A stretch of DNA of 5,941 nt from Nitrospirae bacterium RBG_13_39_12 (GTDB lineage Bacteria; Nitrospirota; Thermodesulfovibrionia; Thermodesulfovibrionales; SM23-35). The notes under the pieces were generated by a model. The model searched no databases. It had not been told where the DNA came from and was given only the letters and a program-made list of their open reading frames with translations. Below are positions 5,394-5,941 of the stretch, in pieces. The DNA lies in the NCBI GenBank assembly GCA_001805125.1, contig MHEF01000067.1:1-5941 (forward strand). Reading direction: 5' to 3'. Within the stretch, counting starts at the first letter, position 1; each line of letters opens with the position of its first letter. A program made the translations under genes and the position numbers.

Positions 5394-5662
5394 AGCATAT
5401 TTGTCCCCCTGTCTTCGCTCTTGCCATTTCGGAAAGTCTTAACCTTCTGTAATGGCACAGCCATTGTTTCGGCAAGGACATCTTCTTCCCGCTCCTTATC
5501 AGCATAAATAAGCTCATATTCTTTCTTTGTATCAAAAAGAAGTGAATTTTTGCTCTGTTCGAGGTATTTGAGGAGGCTTAGTCTATAATCTTCCGGAAAG
5601 GGGACGCCTTTTTTCAAAAGGCTTATAATCTTTTCAATCTGCTCATCAGATAATTCTTTCAT
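5384..5662 (-). pseudogene. N-terminal remnant of a type III DNA methyltransferase (Mod)
   Basis: A 92-residue reading frame that starts like full-length adenine-specific Mod proteins of the type III/ISP-like group: MKELSDEQIEKIISLLKKG at the start, then LLFDTKKEYELIYADKEREE (41-60) and DVLAETMAVPLQKVKTF (61-77). In intact relatives, as I recall them, this continues GxNMLIFGDNLQVL and then to the AdoMet motif and DPPY/F. Here it follows the family up to TNML (87-90) and then ends QY-stop. The AdoMet-binding and catalytic motifs are absent, so it cannot methylate DNA. The start is well supported: ATG at 5662 with GAGGA about 6 nt upstream. The short peptide may still be made. The sequence that follows belongs to Res in another frame, which marks an internal deletion. 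Confidence 0.78.
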
Positions 5663-5672
5663 AATGCATCCT

Positions 5673-5690
5673 CGCAGGCTGAAGCCTGCG
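5673..5690. repeat. REP-like hairpin next to the Mod start
   Basis: CGCAGGCT-GA-AGCCTGCG, perfect 8-bp GC-rich arms with a 2-nt centre, followed by GCTACTCACC. The core resembles dispersed REP-type elements ending in 'GCGGCTAC' that I recall from several bacterial genomes. It lies between the upstream gene end and the Mod ribosome-binding site, whose GAGGA abuts the hairpin, so it could affect translation or upstream termination. No T-run follows on either strand, so it is not a standard terminator. Confidence 0.6.
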
Positions 5691-5753
5691 GCTACTCACC
5701 CCGTTCAGGAATTTCTGCTTAGAGAGGCATAAACCAATATCCCGAATTCTCTG

Positions 5754-5941
5754 CTACTTCTCAGCTTTTGCCACTTCCTTAAAACTCACCTCTAAGGGAA
5801 GTTTTACTTCTGACTTACCTTTCTTGAGTCTTTTCTTGAAATTTAGAATCGAAATACCAGTAACCTTACCTTCTTCGATTCTTTTCCACATATCATTACC
5901 GATGTCCTTCATGTAGCCTTTCTTTTTTCCAAAGCCAATTT
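5754..5941 (-). CDS. C-terminal end of an unidentified lysine-rich protein (partial)
   Basis: An open frame enters at the right edge on the minus strand and runs 61 codons to a TAG at 5756-5754; the other two frames close quickly. The visible part is basic and lysine-rich (FGKKKGYMKDIGNDMWKR, then FKKRLKKGKSE) and ends in a more regular stretch LPLEVSFKEVAKAEK. The segment DIGNDMWKRIEEGKVTGISI recalls a 'W-x-x-I/V-x-x-G-x-x-x-G-x-S' pattern seen in some phage XkdF-type proteins, but the match is too slight to name it. It is upstream of the Mod remnant on the same strand with a gap of about 90 bp, so it may be part of the former restriction locus or of a neighbouring mobile region. Its start lies outside the window. 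Confidence 0.55.
   Translation of the reverse strand, partial: IGFGKKKGYMKDIGNDMWKRIEEGKVTGISILNFKKRLKKGKSEVKLPLEVSFKEVAKAEK

Noticed and set aside
5394..5535. Upstream part of the 154-residue frame (MIQRKNMSLF start)
   Set aside because: It overlaps the Mod reading frame, which has clear family similarity and a ribosome-binding site. This part of the frame is low-information sequence open by chance; only the portion below about 5393 is Res-like.

Overview
AT-rich bacterial window in which almost everything reads on the minus strand; the one clear plus-strand gene is an AsmA/DUF748-type protein. An octaheme HAO-like cytochrome c, a DUF748 envelope protein, a TerB-domain protein, a DUF433/DUF5615 toxin-antitoxin pair and type III restriction-modification debris together suggest an anaerobic or microaerophilic Gram-negative such as a Nitrospirota (Thermodesulfovibrionia-like) or Desulfobacterota relative. 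That taxonomic guess is inference from gene content and style only.

Layout. 1-282: no gene I can support; a short palindrome followed by a T-run on the minus strand probably ends the terB-like transcript. 283-750 (-): TerB-fold protein. 827-913 (-): tRNA-Leu(CAG) with encoded CCA. 1037-2539 (-): secreted octaheme cytochrome of the hydroxylamine oxidoreductase (HAO) superfamily, with a strong sigma70-type promoter about 110 bp upstream of its start and a long perfect-arm inverted repeat in its leader. 2766-3875 (+): membrane-anchored DUF748/AsmA-like protein, divergent from the cytochrome. 3897-4349 (-): small membrane-anchored NTF2-like protein that appears to begin at an ATT codon. 4384-4991 (-): two-gene toxin-antitoxin operon with a promoter that makes the antitoxin message leaderless. 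5071-5662 (-): remnant of a type III restriction-modification locus in which an internal deletion joins the N-terminus of Mod to the C-terminal nuclease end of Res, out of frame. 5754-5941 (-): 3' end of an unrecognised lysine-rich protein.

How the parts relate. The cytochrome has its own promoter and no recognisable electron-transfer partner in the window, so it looks like an orphan periplasmic redox enzyme. The right-hand 1.6 kb (TA pair, broken RM locus, REP-like hairpin, unidentified gene end) looks like an accessory/defence patch in decay. The left part (tRNA, TerB, envelope protein) looks more like stable chromosome.
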